Assembly: GCA_011321985.1 (NCBI GenBank)
Contig: DROB01000059.1
Span: 1 to 13,767 of the forward strand
Origin: Gammaproteobacteria bacterium
Lineage (GTDB): Bacteria > Pseudomonadota > Gammaproteobacteria > SZUA-229
Length of the DNA: 13,767 nucleotides
Direction of reading: 5' to 3'
Every line of letters starts with the position of its first letter. Position 1 is the stretch's first letter. This document shows, piece after piece, positions 1-5,468 of this stretch. The notes under the pieces were generated by a model. That model was not told the DNA's origin and made no database searches. It saw nothing but the letters and a program-made list of their open reading frames with translations. The position numbers and the translations under genes were made by a program.

Positions 1-2
1 AA

Positions 3-79
3 TGGTGGTCATGGGTGGACTTGAACCACCGACCCCGGCATTATGAATGCCGTGCTCTAACCAGCTGAGCTACATGACC
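3..79 (-). tRNA. tRNA-Met (CAU), elongator type
   Basis: The reverse complement folds as a complete 77-nt tRNA. The acceptor is GGTCATG/CATGACC, the D stem GCTC/GAGC, the anticodon stem CGGCA/TGCCG with loop TTCATAA (anticodon CAT), and the T stem GGTGG/CCACC. Discriminator A and an encoded CCA follow. The G1-C72 pair and the lack of GGG/CCC in the anticodon stem argue against the initiator. D arm and variable loop resemble elongator tRNA-Met. A CAU tRNA can also be the lysidine-modified tRNA-Ile2, and the T arm here resembles that class a little, so this alternative is not fully excluded. It lies downstream of ychF but has its own candidate promoter. Confidence 0.93.
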
Positions 80-145
80 TGTATTTGATCTTCTATTAAA
101 AGCTGTCCGGATGGACTTCTTTCGAACCTTCTATGAAGGGCGGGG

Positions 146-174
146 ATTTTCCCGTTTTATGGGCTTAATGTCAA
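146..174 (-). promoter_or_regulatory. Candidate sigma-70 promoter for tRNA-Met
   Basis: On the minus strand a perfect -35 hexamer TTGACA (174-169) is followed after 17 nt by GAAAAT (151-146), which matches 4 of 6 bases of the -10 consensus. The stretch just after the -10 is very C/G rich (CCCCGCCC). That resembles the discriminator of stable-RNA promoters under stringent control. The leader to the tRNA would be about 60 nt. The GC-rich hairpin CGGG/CCCG overlaps the -10. Confidence 0.5.
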
Positions 175-247
175 TATTTACAGGGGTATAGAGGGGGATT
201 TGTCAGGATATTTGCTGTATCGGGGTTCTGGCGTTTTCTGCTGGTTC

Positions 248-273
248 GATCGCGGAATAAATTCCGCTCCTAC
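248..273 (-). repeat. REP-like palindromic element, copy 1
   Basis: Read on the minus strand it starts with GTAGGAGCGGAAT and closes as ATTCCGCGATC: a 7-bp stem (252-258 with 261-267) behind a GTAG head. A second copy with the same head, stem layout and tail lies at 1540-1565. Pseudomonas REP sequences have the same build (GTAG head followed by a GC-rich palindrome). It sits 3' of ychF. Confidence 0.65.
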
Positions 274-288
274 GTGCGCATTCCAGTA

Positions 289-321
289 ATGTTGAACCGG
301 AACATGCACCTACGGAGGTGC
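289..321. repeat. Paired small inverted repeats beside REP copy 1
   Basis: Two short dyads lie side by side: ATGTT/AACAT (289-293 with 301-305) and GCACCT/AGGTGC (306-311 with 316-321). On the minus strand the second contains CGTAGGTGC, again a GTAG tetranucleotide, so this may be a diverged REP-like unit. It is just past the ychF stop, but no T tract follows, so it is not a convincing intrinsic terminator. The rest of 80-337 holds the tRNA promoter and nothing else recognisable. Confidence 0.35.
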
Positions 322-337
322 GCTCCCTCCCAGGGGG

Positions 338-1429
338 TTATACGTTGAACCGAAAGTGCATTACGTCGCCGTCCTGGACGATGTAGTCTTTGCCTTCTAC
401 GCGTAGTTTGCCTGCTTCTTTTGCGCCCTGCTCACCCTTGTTATCGACAAAATCCTGGTAGGCGATGGTCTCTGCGCGGATGAAGCCTTTTTCGAAATCA
501 GTGTGGATGACGGCGGCGGCTTTGGGTGCAGTGGCACCGATGGCGACAGTCCAGGCACGTACTTCTTTTACCCCGGCGGTAAAATAGGTCTGCAGGCCCA
601 GCAACTCATAACCTGCGCGGATCACGCGATTCAGGCCGGGTTCTTCCAGACCCAGTTCTTCGAGAAATTCTTTGGCTTCATCGGCATCCAGTTCGATCAG
701 CTCCTCTTCGATGGAGGCGCATACGGCGACCACGGCAGCACCCTCTTCTTCTGCCCGTTGTCTGACAGCATCCAGATGCGGGTTATTCTCGAACCCGTCA
801 TCACTGACATTGGCGATGTACATCACCGGTTTGACGGTTAGCAGGTGCAGGTCATACAGTGATGCAAGGTCCTCTTCGCTCAACCCCATCGACCGTACAG
901 GTTTGGTCTCATTTAGGTGCGCGGTCACTTTTTCCAGTAATGCAAACTTTGCCTTTGCTTCTTTATCACCACTTTTGGCAACGCGACCAACTTTATCTGC
1001 GGCTTTTTCTACTGATTCGAGATCGGATAATGCCAGTTCGGTATCGATGACTTCGATATCACCGATCGGATTAATTTTGCCTTCGACATGGACCACATCA
1101 TCATCTTCGAAGCAACGTACCACGTGTGCGATGGCATCGGTCTCGCGGATATTGGCGAGAAATTTATTACCCAGACCTTCGCCTTTAGACGCACCCGCGA
1201 CCAGACCTGCGATATCGACAAATTCCATCGAGGTATGCTGCACCCGTTCTGGCTGGACAATTTCTGCCAGTTTATCGATACGGGGATCGGGTACGAATAC
1301 TATACCCACGTTAGGTTCGATGGTGCAGAACGGGTAGTTTTCGGCCTGGATACCGGCTTTGGTTAATGCATTGAATAAGGTGGATTTACCGACGTTTGGT
1401 AGACCTACGATGCCACATTTAAAACCCAT
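338..1429 (-). CDS. ychF: Ribosome-associated ATPase YchF (OLA1 family)
   Basis: This is a universally conserved Obg-family P-loop protein that prefers ATP to GTP, binds ribosomes and is linked to stress responses. The 363-aa product has the usual family length. Visible motifs are the P-loop GLPNVGKS (residues 9-16), the G3 motif VDIAGL (71-76), the family histidine H114 and the C-terminal TGS domain (about 280-363) with TDFEKGFIRAE. The G4-equivalent position reads NVSD (207-210), where E. coli has NVNE; it lacks the Lys of GTP-specific NKxD, consistent with relaxed nucleotide choice. The ATG start is preceded by AGAGAG. The gene is 163 bp from pth on the same strand, with a REP-like element between them, so co-transcription is possible but not assured. 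Identity is secure from near full-length similarity to the E. coli protein as I know it. Confidence 0.97.
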   Translation of the reverse strand: MGFKCGIVGLPNVGKSTLFNALTKAGIQAENYPFCTIEPNVGIVFVPDPRIDKLAEIVQPERVQHTSMEFVDIAGLVAGASKGEGLGNKFLANIRETDAIAHVVRCFEDDDVVHVEGKINPIGDIEVIDTELALSDLESVEKAADKVGRVAKSGDKEAKAKFALLEKVTAHLNETKPVRSMGLSEEDLASLYDLHLLTVKPVMYIANVSDDGFENNPHLDAVRQRAEEEGAAVVAVCASIEEELIELDADEAKEFLEELGLEEPGLNRVIRAGYELLGLQTYFTAGVKEVRAWTVAIGATAPKAAAVIHTDFEKGFIRAETIAYQDFVDNKGEQGAKEAGKLRVEGKDYIVQDGDVMHFRFNV

Positions 1430-1539
1430 TATGAATCTCTCTGAAATTTTTTAAAAATTATTCGTTGCCGTGCATCGTGTGGAATGTGAATGCGATCATG
1501 GCTGTGTTCTTGTTGTGTGTCTGGCATTTTTATTCTGGC

Positions 1540-1565
1540 AATCGCGGATTGCAATCCGCTCCTAC
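1540..1565 (-). repeat. REP-like palindromic element, copy 2
   Basis: The minus strand reads GTAGGAGCGG, then closes as CCGCGATT. The core 1544-1559 is a perfect 16-nt palindrome (GCGGATT/AATCCGC plus a central GC). It has the same orientation and GTAG head as the copy at 248-273. The two copies bracket ychF. Confidence 0.7.
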
Positions 1566-1592
1566 GGGGGGTGTGACTAACATCTGCCTTTT

Positions 1593-2180
1593 TTATTTGC
1601 TGTGCAGCTTCTGCATCGCCTGTTCCAGTGCGCCTGATGCCAGTTCGGGCATCACACTGGCTGCGTCATCGATATCCTGATCTATCAAGGTCTGCTCATC
1701 GCGTGACGCTTTGTGCAGTACGTAATCAACTACCTGGTCCTTGTTCCCCGGATGGCCGACACCGATCCTTAAGCGATAAAAATCTTTTGTGCCTAGCTGG
1801 CTGATGATGTCACGCAGACCATTGTGCCCACCATGACCACCACCGCTTTTCAGTTTGGCGGTTCCCGGTGGTAGATCGATCTCATCATGTGCGACCAGAC
1901 ATTGATCGGCGGCGATACGGTAGAAAGACAACAGGCTCTGTGTGGCAAGGCCGCTTCGGTTCATGAAGGTAGCCGGTTTCAATAACCAGATATCACTGCC
2001 TTCGAGTGAGATCTTCGCAACCTCACCGTGAAACTTTTTTTCCGGGCGGAACGTTGCCGAGTATCTACGCGCCACTTCCTCAATAAACCAAAACCCGGCA
2101 TTGTGCCGGGTTTCAGTGTATTTGGAACCGGGGTTACCCAGTCCGACGATAACTTTAAGATCGATTGATCTAACAGCCAT
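1593..2180 (-). CDS. pth: Peptidyl-tRNA hydrolase
   Basis: Pth cleaves the ester bond of peptidyl-tRNAs that drop off ribosomes, freeing tRNA for reuse in the cytoplasm. The 195-aa length is typical. The N-terminal VGLGNPG with YTETRHNAGF carries N16 and the catalytic H26. Later motifs are FMNRSG (N74), the HDE-IDLPPG segment (D99) and GGHNGLRDI (N120), which match the E. coli catalytic and substrate-binding set N10, H20, N68, D93 and N114. The ATG start follows GGACAACA, a modest Shine-Dalgarno. It begins 35 nt after rplY, so rplY-pth is very probably one transcript, as in many gammaproteobacteria. Confidence 0.97.
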   Translation of the reverse strand: MAVRSIDLKVIVGLGNPGSKYTETRHNAGFWFIEEVARRYSATFRPEKKFHGEVAKISLEGSDIWLLKPATFMNRSGLATQSLLSFYRIAADQCLVAHDEIDLPPGTAKLKSGGGHGGHNGLRDIISQLGTKDFYRLRIGVGHPGNKDQVVDYVLHKASRDEQTLIDQDIDDAASVMPELASGALEQAMQKLHSK

Positions 2181-2215
2181 TGTTGTCCAGTCTTCGTGTT
2201 CAGCCAGCTATAGCG

Positions 2216-2884
2216 TTACTCGCTATCACCACCTTCTTCACTAGCATCACTCTCACCTTCAGCCTCGCCCTCGGCGGCTTCTGGTGCTTCGTCTTCAATC
2301 TCTACTGCAACCTTGCGGACATGCATACCGACCACAGCTGTGTCGTGCTCATCACCCTGCTTGAGTGCTAACACTTCGACACCCTCAGGCAGTTTCAGGT
2401 CAGACAGGTGAATGATGTCACCGACGTGCATCTCTGAAAGATCAACAGAGATGAAGTCCGGAATATTTTTGGGCAGACATTCCAGCTCGACCTCGGTAAT
2501 AACATGGTTAACAACACCATCTTCAGTTTTGATACCCGGAGAAACATCTTCACCCGAGAAGTGCAACTGAGAGAATACGTGTACGACTTTCTTCGCATCG
2601 ACGCGGATAAAATCCATGTGCATCACTTCCATCTTATATGGATGATGCTGGATATCACGGATCAATACATCTTCCGCTTTACCATCGATGTTTAATGCCA
2701 GTACCTGTGAATAAAAACTTTCGTCAGGTAATTTATGCTGAACATCTTTCTGTAGCAATGAGATGGATACGGCATCTTTACCGCCACCGTATACGATTGC
2801 AGGAAGTGATTTTGCGTGGCGCAGGCGGCGGCTCGCACCTTTCCCCTGATCTTCACGCAATGTAGCGTTTAACTCTGTACTCAT
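2216..2884 (-). CDS. rplY: 50S ribosomal protein L25 (bL25), long CTC/TL5 form
   Basis: The protein binds 5S rRNA in the large subunit. At 222 aa it is the long two-domain form: an N-terminal L25 domain (about residues 1-93, starting STELNATLREDQGKGASRRLR), a C-terminal beta domain (about 95-190), and a strongly acidic tail rich in Glu, Ala and Gly (about 193-222). E. coli L25 has only the first domain (94 aa), so the long form fits a non-enteric gammaproteobacterium. The ATG start has a clear GGAG Shine-Dalgarno seven bases upstream. A terminator-like hairpin with a T7 tract lies just before the ribosome-binding site, so expression may be attenuated. pth follows after 35 nt. Confidence 0.96.
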   Translation of the reverse strand: MSTELNATLREDQGKGASRRLRHAKSLPAIVYGGGKDAVSISLLQKDVQHKLPDESFYSQVLALNIDGKAEDVLIRDIQHHPYKMEVMHMDFIRVDAKKVVHVFSQLHFSGEDVSPGIKTEDGVVNHVITEVELECLPKNIPDFISVDLSEMHVGDIIHLSDLKLPEGVEVLALKQGDEHDTAVVGMHVRKVAVEIEDEAPEAAEGEAEGESDASEEGGDSE

Positions 2885-2905
2885 GATTTTCTCCGAGCTC
2901 TAAAT

Positions 2906-2935
2906 AAAAAAATCTTCATTCGCGACCAAATGAAG
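2906..2935 (-). terminator. Intrinsic terminator or attenuator between prs and rplY
   Basis: On the minus strand CTTCATT (2935-2929) pairs perfectly with AATGAAG (2920-2914) around an 8-nt loop, and ATTTTTTT follows at once (T7 at 2912-2906). It lies 91 bp past the prs stop and ends only about 20 nt before the rplY ATG. It can end the prs transcript. If the rplY promoter lies upstream of it, it would act as a leader attenuator. The stem is AT-rich, so termination may be partial. Confidence 0.65.
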
Positions 2936-3025
2936 TACGTTCGGAAGGGTTTAAGCTTCCTTTCTGGCGGTATTAGCACCAATTCTTTTGTAGCTGCAGC
3001 CCGAGTATCATGGGCAACAGCAACT

Positions 3026-3988
3026 TTAATCTATATACATCTCACTGACAGATTCTTCCATGTGAATCCGTCGGATGGTTTCAGCGAGCATGGTAGCCAC
3101 CGACAGTTGACGGATACGCTCACATCCTTTCGCTTCTTCAGACAGTGGTATGGTATTGGTTACCACTAGTTCATCCAGAACCGATTCTGTAATATTTTTA
3201 ATCGCATTACCCGATAAGACAGGGTGGGTGCAATACGCTGACACACTGGCCGCACCGTGATCTTTTAATGCACCCGCAGCTTTACACAGCGTACCGGCGG
3301 TATCGACGAGGTCATCGACGATCACACAGTTTTTATCCGTCACATCACCGATGATGTTCATCACCTCAGACACATTGGCCTTGGGACGACGTTTGTCGAT
3401 GATAGCCAGATCAGCATCGCCCAGCCGTTTAGCCAGGGCGCGTGCCCTTACCACGCCACCGACATCCGGTGAAACCACCAGCAGGTTCTCGTGCCGTTGT
3501 TGCCATATATCTTTCAACAATATCGGCGAGGCATAAACGTTATCCAGCGGTAGATCAAAAAAACCCTGAATCTGGTCTGCATGCAGATCAACGGTTAACA
3601 ATCGGTCGAGTTTTACACCCGCCAGCATGTTAGCAACCACTTTGGCTGTAATCGGCACCCGTGCCGATCGTGGTTTACGATCCTGGCGTGAATAACCATA
3701 ATACGGTACAACTGCCGTCACGCGCCTTACCGAAGCTCGTCGCATCGCATCGATCATCACCATCAATTCCATCAGATGATCGTTACATGGCTGGCTTGTC
3801 GGCTGGACGATAAAGACATCACGGCCACGGACATTTTCCATGACCTCGACGCAGATCTCTCCATCACTGAAGGTCTCGACGCTGATCTTACCCATTCGCG
3901 TATTTAAAATTTCAGCTATTCGTTGAGCTAATTCAGGGTTGGCGTTACCCGCGAATATCATCAACCGACTATCGTCTTCTTGATTCAC
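3026..3988 (-). CDS. prs: Ribose-phosphate pyrophosphokinase (PRPP synthetase)
   Basis: Prs transfers pyrophosphate from ATP to ribose 5-phosphate, giving PRPP for nucleotide, NAD, histidine and tryptophan synthesis. The product is 320 aa. It shows FAGNANPELAQ near the N terminus, the region VVPYYGYSRQDRK (about 93-105), the catalytic loop with DLHADQIQGFF (H136) and the PRPP-binding motif CVIVDDLVDTAGT (221-233). The start is GTG at 3988-3986. An AGGA Shine-Dalgarno seven bases upstream supports it, and it gives an N terminus only a few residues longer than in E. coli. A start at the later ATG (residue 10) would sit almost at the conserved core and is less likely. The leader is unusually structured (see 3992-4203). 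Confidence 0.97.
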   Translation of the reverse strand: MNQEDDSRLMIFAGNANPELAQRIAEILNTRMGKISVETFSDGEICVEVMENVRGRDVFIVQPTSQPCNDHLMELMVMIDAMRRASVRRVTAVVPYYGYSRQDRKPRSARVPITAKVVANMLAGVKLDRLLTVDLHADQIQGFFDLPLDNVYASPILLKDIWQQRHENLLVVSPDVGGVVRARALAKRLGDADLAIIDKRRPKANVSEVMNIIGDVTDKNCVIVDDLVDTAGTLCKAAGALKDHGAASVSAYCTHPVLSGNAIKNITESVLDELVVTNTIPLSEEAKGCERIRQLSVATMLAETIRRIHMEESVSEMYID

Positions 3989-3991
3989 TTG

Positions 3992-4052
3992 CCTGTCCTG
4001 TTTTAAACAATGCTCATTGAACTAATGGCGGAGCGGACAGGATCATCTGTCC
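3992..4052 (-). promoter_or_regulatory. Alternative-pairing leader covering the prs ribosome-binding site
   Basis: Three segments lie in RNA order on the minus strand: segment 1 GGACAG (4052-4047), segment 2 CCTGTCC (4041-4035) and segment 3 GGACAGG (3998-3992). Segment 2 can pair with segment 1 (6 bp, 6-nt loop) or with segment 3 (7 bp). Segment 3 overlaps the Shine-Dalgarno and ends three bases before the GTG start. The two pairings exclude each other, so this could act as an on/off switch for prs translation. The pairing is seen directly; any regulatory role is inferred. Confidence 0.45.
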
Positions 4053-4073
4053 ACCAGGGTATCGCACTAACTG

Positions 4074-4092
4074 TGGCTGGGCCGGCAGGATT
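4074..4092 (-). repeat. Second copy of the tRNA-Gln 3' end including CCA
   Basis: These 19 bases are identical to 4253-4271, the 3' terminus of the intact tRNA-Gln (CCA, discriminator, acceptor 3' strand and T-stem 3' strand). The copies are in direct orientation 179 bp apart. In this copy GCAGG/CCTGC can still form a T-stem (4116-4120 with 4085-4089), but the T loop is replaced by a long hairpin (4094-4114). No 5' half of a tRNA is recognisable beside it. Confidence 0.8.
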
Positions 4093-4203
4093 ATGAAATA
4101 CTTCCTGTATTTCACCCTGCGGGCCGTCAGCAAAAAACGTGCTGACGTTCAAAATCGTTCCTGACGATTTTAGTTGAACCTGTAACGGTTCAAATCTGCC
4201 GGC
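4081..4203 (-). ncRNA. Compact branched four-hairpin structure in the tRNA-Gln/prs interval
   Basis: An 8-bp closing stem GCCGGCAG/CTGCCGGC (4203-4196 with 4088-4081) encloses four perfect hairpins, read on the minus strand: TTGAACC/GGTTCAA (4193-4187 with 4180-4174), AAAATCGT/ACGATTTT (4171-4164 with 4158-4151), CGTCAGCA/TGCTGACG (4147-4140 with 4132-4125) and TGAAATAC/GTATTTCA (4114-4107 with 4101-4094). The first three are joined by linkers of only 2-3 nt. Two loops carry CAGGA. No T tracts follow the stems, so they are not ordinary terminators. It could be a structured prs leader, a processed RNA or a mobile palindromic repeat. Typing it as an RNA is an inference. Confidence 0.45.
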
Positions 4204-4206
4204 TTA

Positions 4207-4237
4207 ACTCCTTTAGCTCACTACGCTTTTAAGGAGT
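4207..4237 (-). other. Additional stem-loop just 3' of tRNA-Gln
   Basis: ACTCCTT (minus strand 4237-4231) pairs perfectly with AAGGAGT (4213-4207), with a 17-nt loop that can add an inner AGC/GCT pairing. It lies between the tRNA-Gln 3' end and the four-hairpin structure. No T tract follows, so a role as processing signal or spacer stem is as likely as termination. Confidence 0.4.
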
Positions 4238-4252
4238 ACAGCTTTCTAAATA

Positions 4253-4327
4253 TGGCTGGGCCGGCAGGATTTGAACCTGCGCATGCCAGGATCAAAACCT
4301 GGTGCCTTACCGCTTGGCGACGGCCCA
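4253..4327 (-). tRNA. tRNA-Gln (UUG)
   Basis: The reverse complement is a complete 75-nt tRNA: acceptor TGGGCCG/CGGCCCA, D stem GCC/GGC, anticodon stem CCAGG/CCTGG with loop TTTTGAT (anticodon TTG), T stem GCAGG/CCTGC with loop TTCAAAT, discriminator G, encoded CCA. The U1-A72 pair and discriminator G are normal for tRNA-Gln. Its place between ispE and prs is the conserved arrangement of Pseudomonas-type genomes. Two degenerate relatives lie immediately upstream and a copy of its 3' end downstream. Confidence 0.96.
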
Positions 4328-4350
4328 ATTTAAAAATCTATTTTAGCTTA

Positions 4351-4441
4351 TAGGGCGCAGGCGATTTTATAAATAAAACCTGCGCATGCCAGGATCACAT
4401 GATCACAAAGCGCTGGTACCTCACCACTTGGCGACGGCCCA
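4351..4441 (-). pseudogene. Degenerate tRNA-Gln-like gene, copy 1
   Basis: The 5' acceptor strand TGGGCCG and the TC linker match the intact tRNA. The D stem survives through a G-T wobble (GCC/GGT). The anticodon stem keeps four of five pairs (CCAGC/CCTGG) and the T stem GCAGG/CCTGC is intact. The anticodon loop is 18 nt instead of 7 and the T loop is 17 nt instead of 7. The 3' acceptor strand is one base short (GCCCTA, able to pair as GGGC/GCCC) and CCA is absent. It cannot serve as a normal tRNA, and is best read as a pseudogene or tRNA-like element. Confidence 0.75.
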
Positions 4442-4464
4442 ATTTAAAAATCTATTTTAGCTTA

Positions 4465-4555
4465 TAGGGCGCAGGCGATTTTATAAATAAAACCTGCGCA
4501 TGCCAGGATCACATGATCACAAAGCGCTGGTACCTCACCACTTGGCGACGGCCCA
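4465..4555 (-). pseudogene. Degenerate tRNA-Gln-like gene, copy 2
   Basis: It is identical to copy 1 over its whole length and lies 23 nt upstream of it in the direction of transcription. It is the tRNA-like unit nearest the ispE stop (4579), so an ispE read-through transcript would carry both degenerate copies ahead of the true tRNA-Gln. That both copies share the same loop expansions shows the changes came before the duplication. Confidence 0.75.
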
Positions 4556-4578
4556 ATAATTCTTACACTAGTCCCATC

Positions 4579-5466
4579 CTACTTTACAGCCTGAGACGCT
4601 AAAAAAGAGTACAGAGGAGACTGATTTAAGCCTCGGGTAACAAAGCTATTCCACGAGCCAACCGTCGAATCCTGCCTTATTTGCCGCAAAACAGTGTCTG
4701 CCTGTGCTTTTGTATCAAAAGCAGCAAAAACCGATGCGCCTGTACCACTCATGCAAGCTTTTGAATATTTACCAACAATATCAATCGCTTGCGAAACTTC
4801 AGGATAGTTTTTTGCTACCACCGGAGTACATACGTTCCGCCACTCACGCTGCGAAAGGTCGCATATTTTGATGGCAGAACAATCCCTTGTCAATTGCGGA
4901 TTTAAAAAGATTTCTTTCGTCGAAACATGTACCGGCGGAATGAGCACCAGATACCAGCCTTCTGCAGGTGATATCGGGCTTAATTTATCCCCTACTCCTT
5001 CGGCGAAGGCCGCAAACCCACGGACAAAAACGGGAACATCTGCGCCCAGATCCAGCCCCGTTTCAGCGAGCTCATCGACCGTAAACCGCATCTTCCACAA
5101 CAGGTTTAATGCGATCAATGTGGTCGCTGCATCCGAGCTGCCACCACCGAGCCCTGCGCCCATCGGGATCTTTTTTGTCAGCGTTATATCTACCCCAAAA
5201 ACAGCTTCCGGTGTCGAGGCCTTATCCAGAAATTTTTCACGGAGCAATAATGCTGCCCTGATAATGATGTCTTTATCTTCAGGCACCTCAAAATCATCGC
5301 TGTGACGGATGATACGCTCATCATCCCTCAACCTGAACTGAAGTGAATCAGAGAAATCGATAAACTGGAAAACGGTCTGCAATTCATGATAACCATCCTC
5401 ACGCTGCCCGGTGATATGCAGCATCAGGTTCAATTTGGCAGGCGCAGGCCAGGCGGGATCGTCCAT
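4579..5466 (-). CDS. ispE: 4-diphosphocytidyl-2-C-methyl-D-erythritol kinase
   Basis: IspE is the ATP-dependent GHMP kinase of the methylerythritol phosphate route to IPP and DMAPP. The 295-aa protein opens with WPAPAKLNLMLHITGQ (K11 is the conserved lysine) and REDGYHELQTVFQF. It has the ATP-binding loop PMGAGLGGGSSDAAT (101-115), the catalytic region LGADVPVF (D143) and the C-terminal GHMP motif MSGTGASVFAAF. It starts 2 nt after the lolB stop without a clear Shine-Dalgarno, which suggests translational coupling to lolB. The lolB-ispE-prs neighbourhood is conserved in gammaproteobacteria. Nothing is missing from the catalytic set. Confidence 0.97.
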   Translation of the reverse strand: MDDPAWPAPAKLNLMLHITGQREDGYHELQTVFQFIDFSDSLQFRLRDDERIIRHSDDFEVPEDKDIIIRAALLLREKFLDKASTPEAVFGVDITLTKKIPMGAGLGGGSSDAATTLIALNLLWKMRFTVDELAETGLDLGADVPVFVRGFAAFAEGVGDKLSPISPAEGWYLVLIPPVHVSTKEIFLNPQLTRDCSAIKICDLSQREWRNVCTPVVAKNYPEVSQAIDIVGKYSKACMSGTGASVFAAFDTKAQADTVLRQIRQDSTVGSWNSFVTRGLNQSPLYSFLASQAVK

Positions 5467-5468
5467 TT

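Larger units (their letters stand above)
4328..4555. repeat. Two perfect tandem 114-bp repeats
   Basis: Units 4328-4441 and 4442-4555 are identical base for base. Each consists of a 23-nt AT-rich spacer plus a 91-nt tRNA-Gln-like segment. The repeated identity extends into the 5' end of the intact tRNA (4321-4327), so the units and the true gene form one head-to-tail series. Perfect identity between units implies a recent duplication or ongoing conversion. Confidence 0.95.

Noticed and set aside
3..79. Initiator tRNA-Met
   Set aside because: It has a G1-C72 pair and lacks the three G-C pairs of the initiator anticodon stem.
672..1337. Open frame of 221 codons on the plus strand
   Set aside because: It lies antisense to ychF, whose full-length family match is secure. 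Its Ser/Thr-rich composition is typical of a shadow frame.
4081..4237. Series of intrinsic terminators after tRNA-Gln
   Set aside because: The stems are strong but none is followed by a T tract on the minus strand; the only T5 run is inside a loop.
4074..4271. attL/attR pair of an integrative element in tRNA-Gln
   Set aside because: The 19-nt direct repeats do cover a tRNA 3' end, as att sites do. However, they enclose only about 160 bp with no integrase, and the interval is hairpins rather than genes. Decay or duplication of a tRNA copy explains it as well.
4328..4555. CRISPR array
   Set aside because: Only two long contiguous 114-bp units with no variable spacers. The content is tRNA-derived and no cas genes are present.
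4868..5305. Open frame of 145 codons on the plus strand
   Set aside because: It is antisense to ispE, which has all GHMP motifs. No family features or ribosome-binding site.
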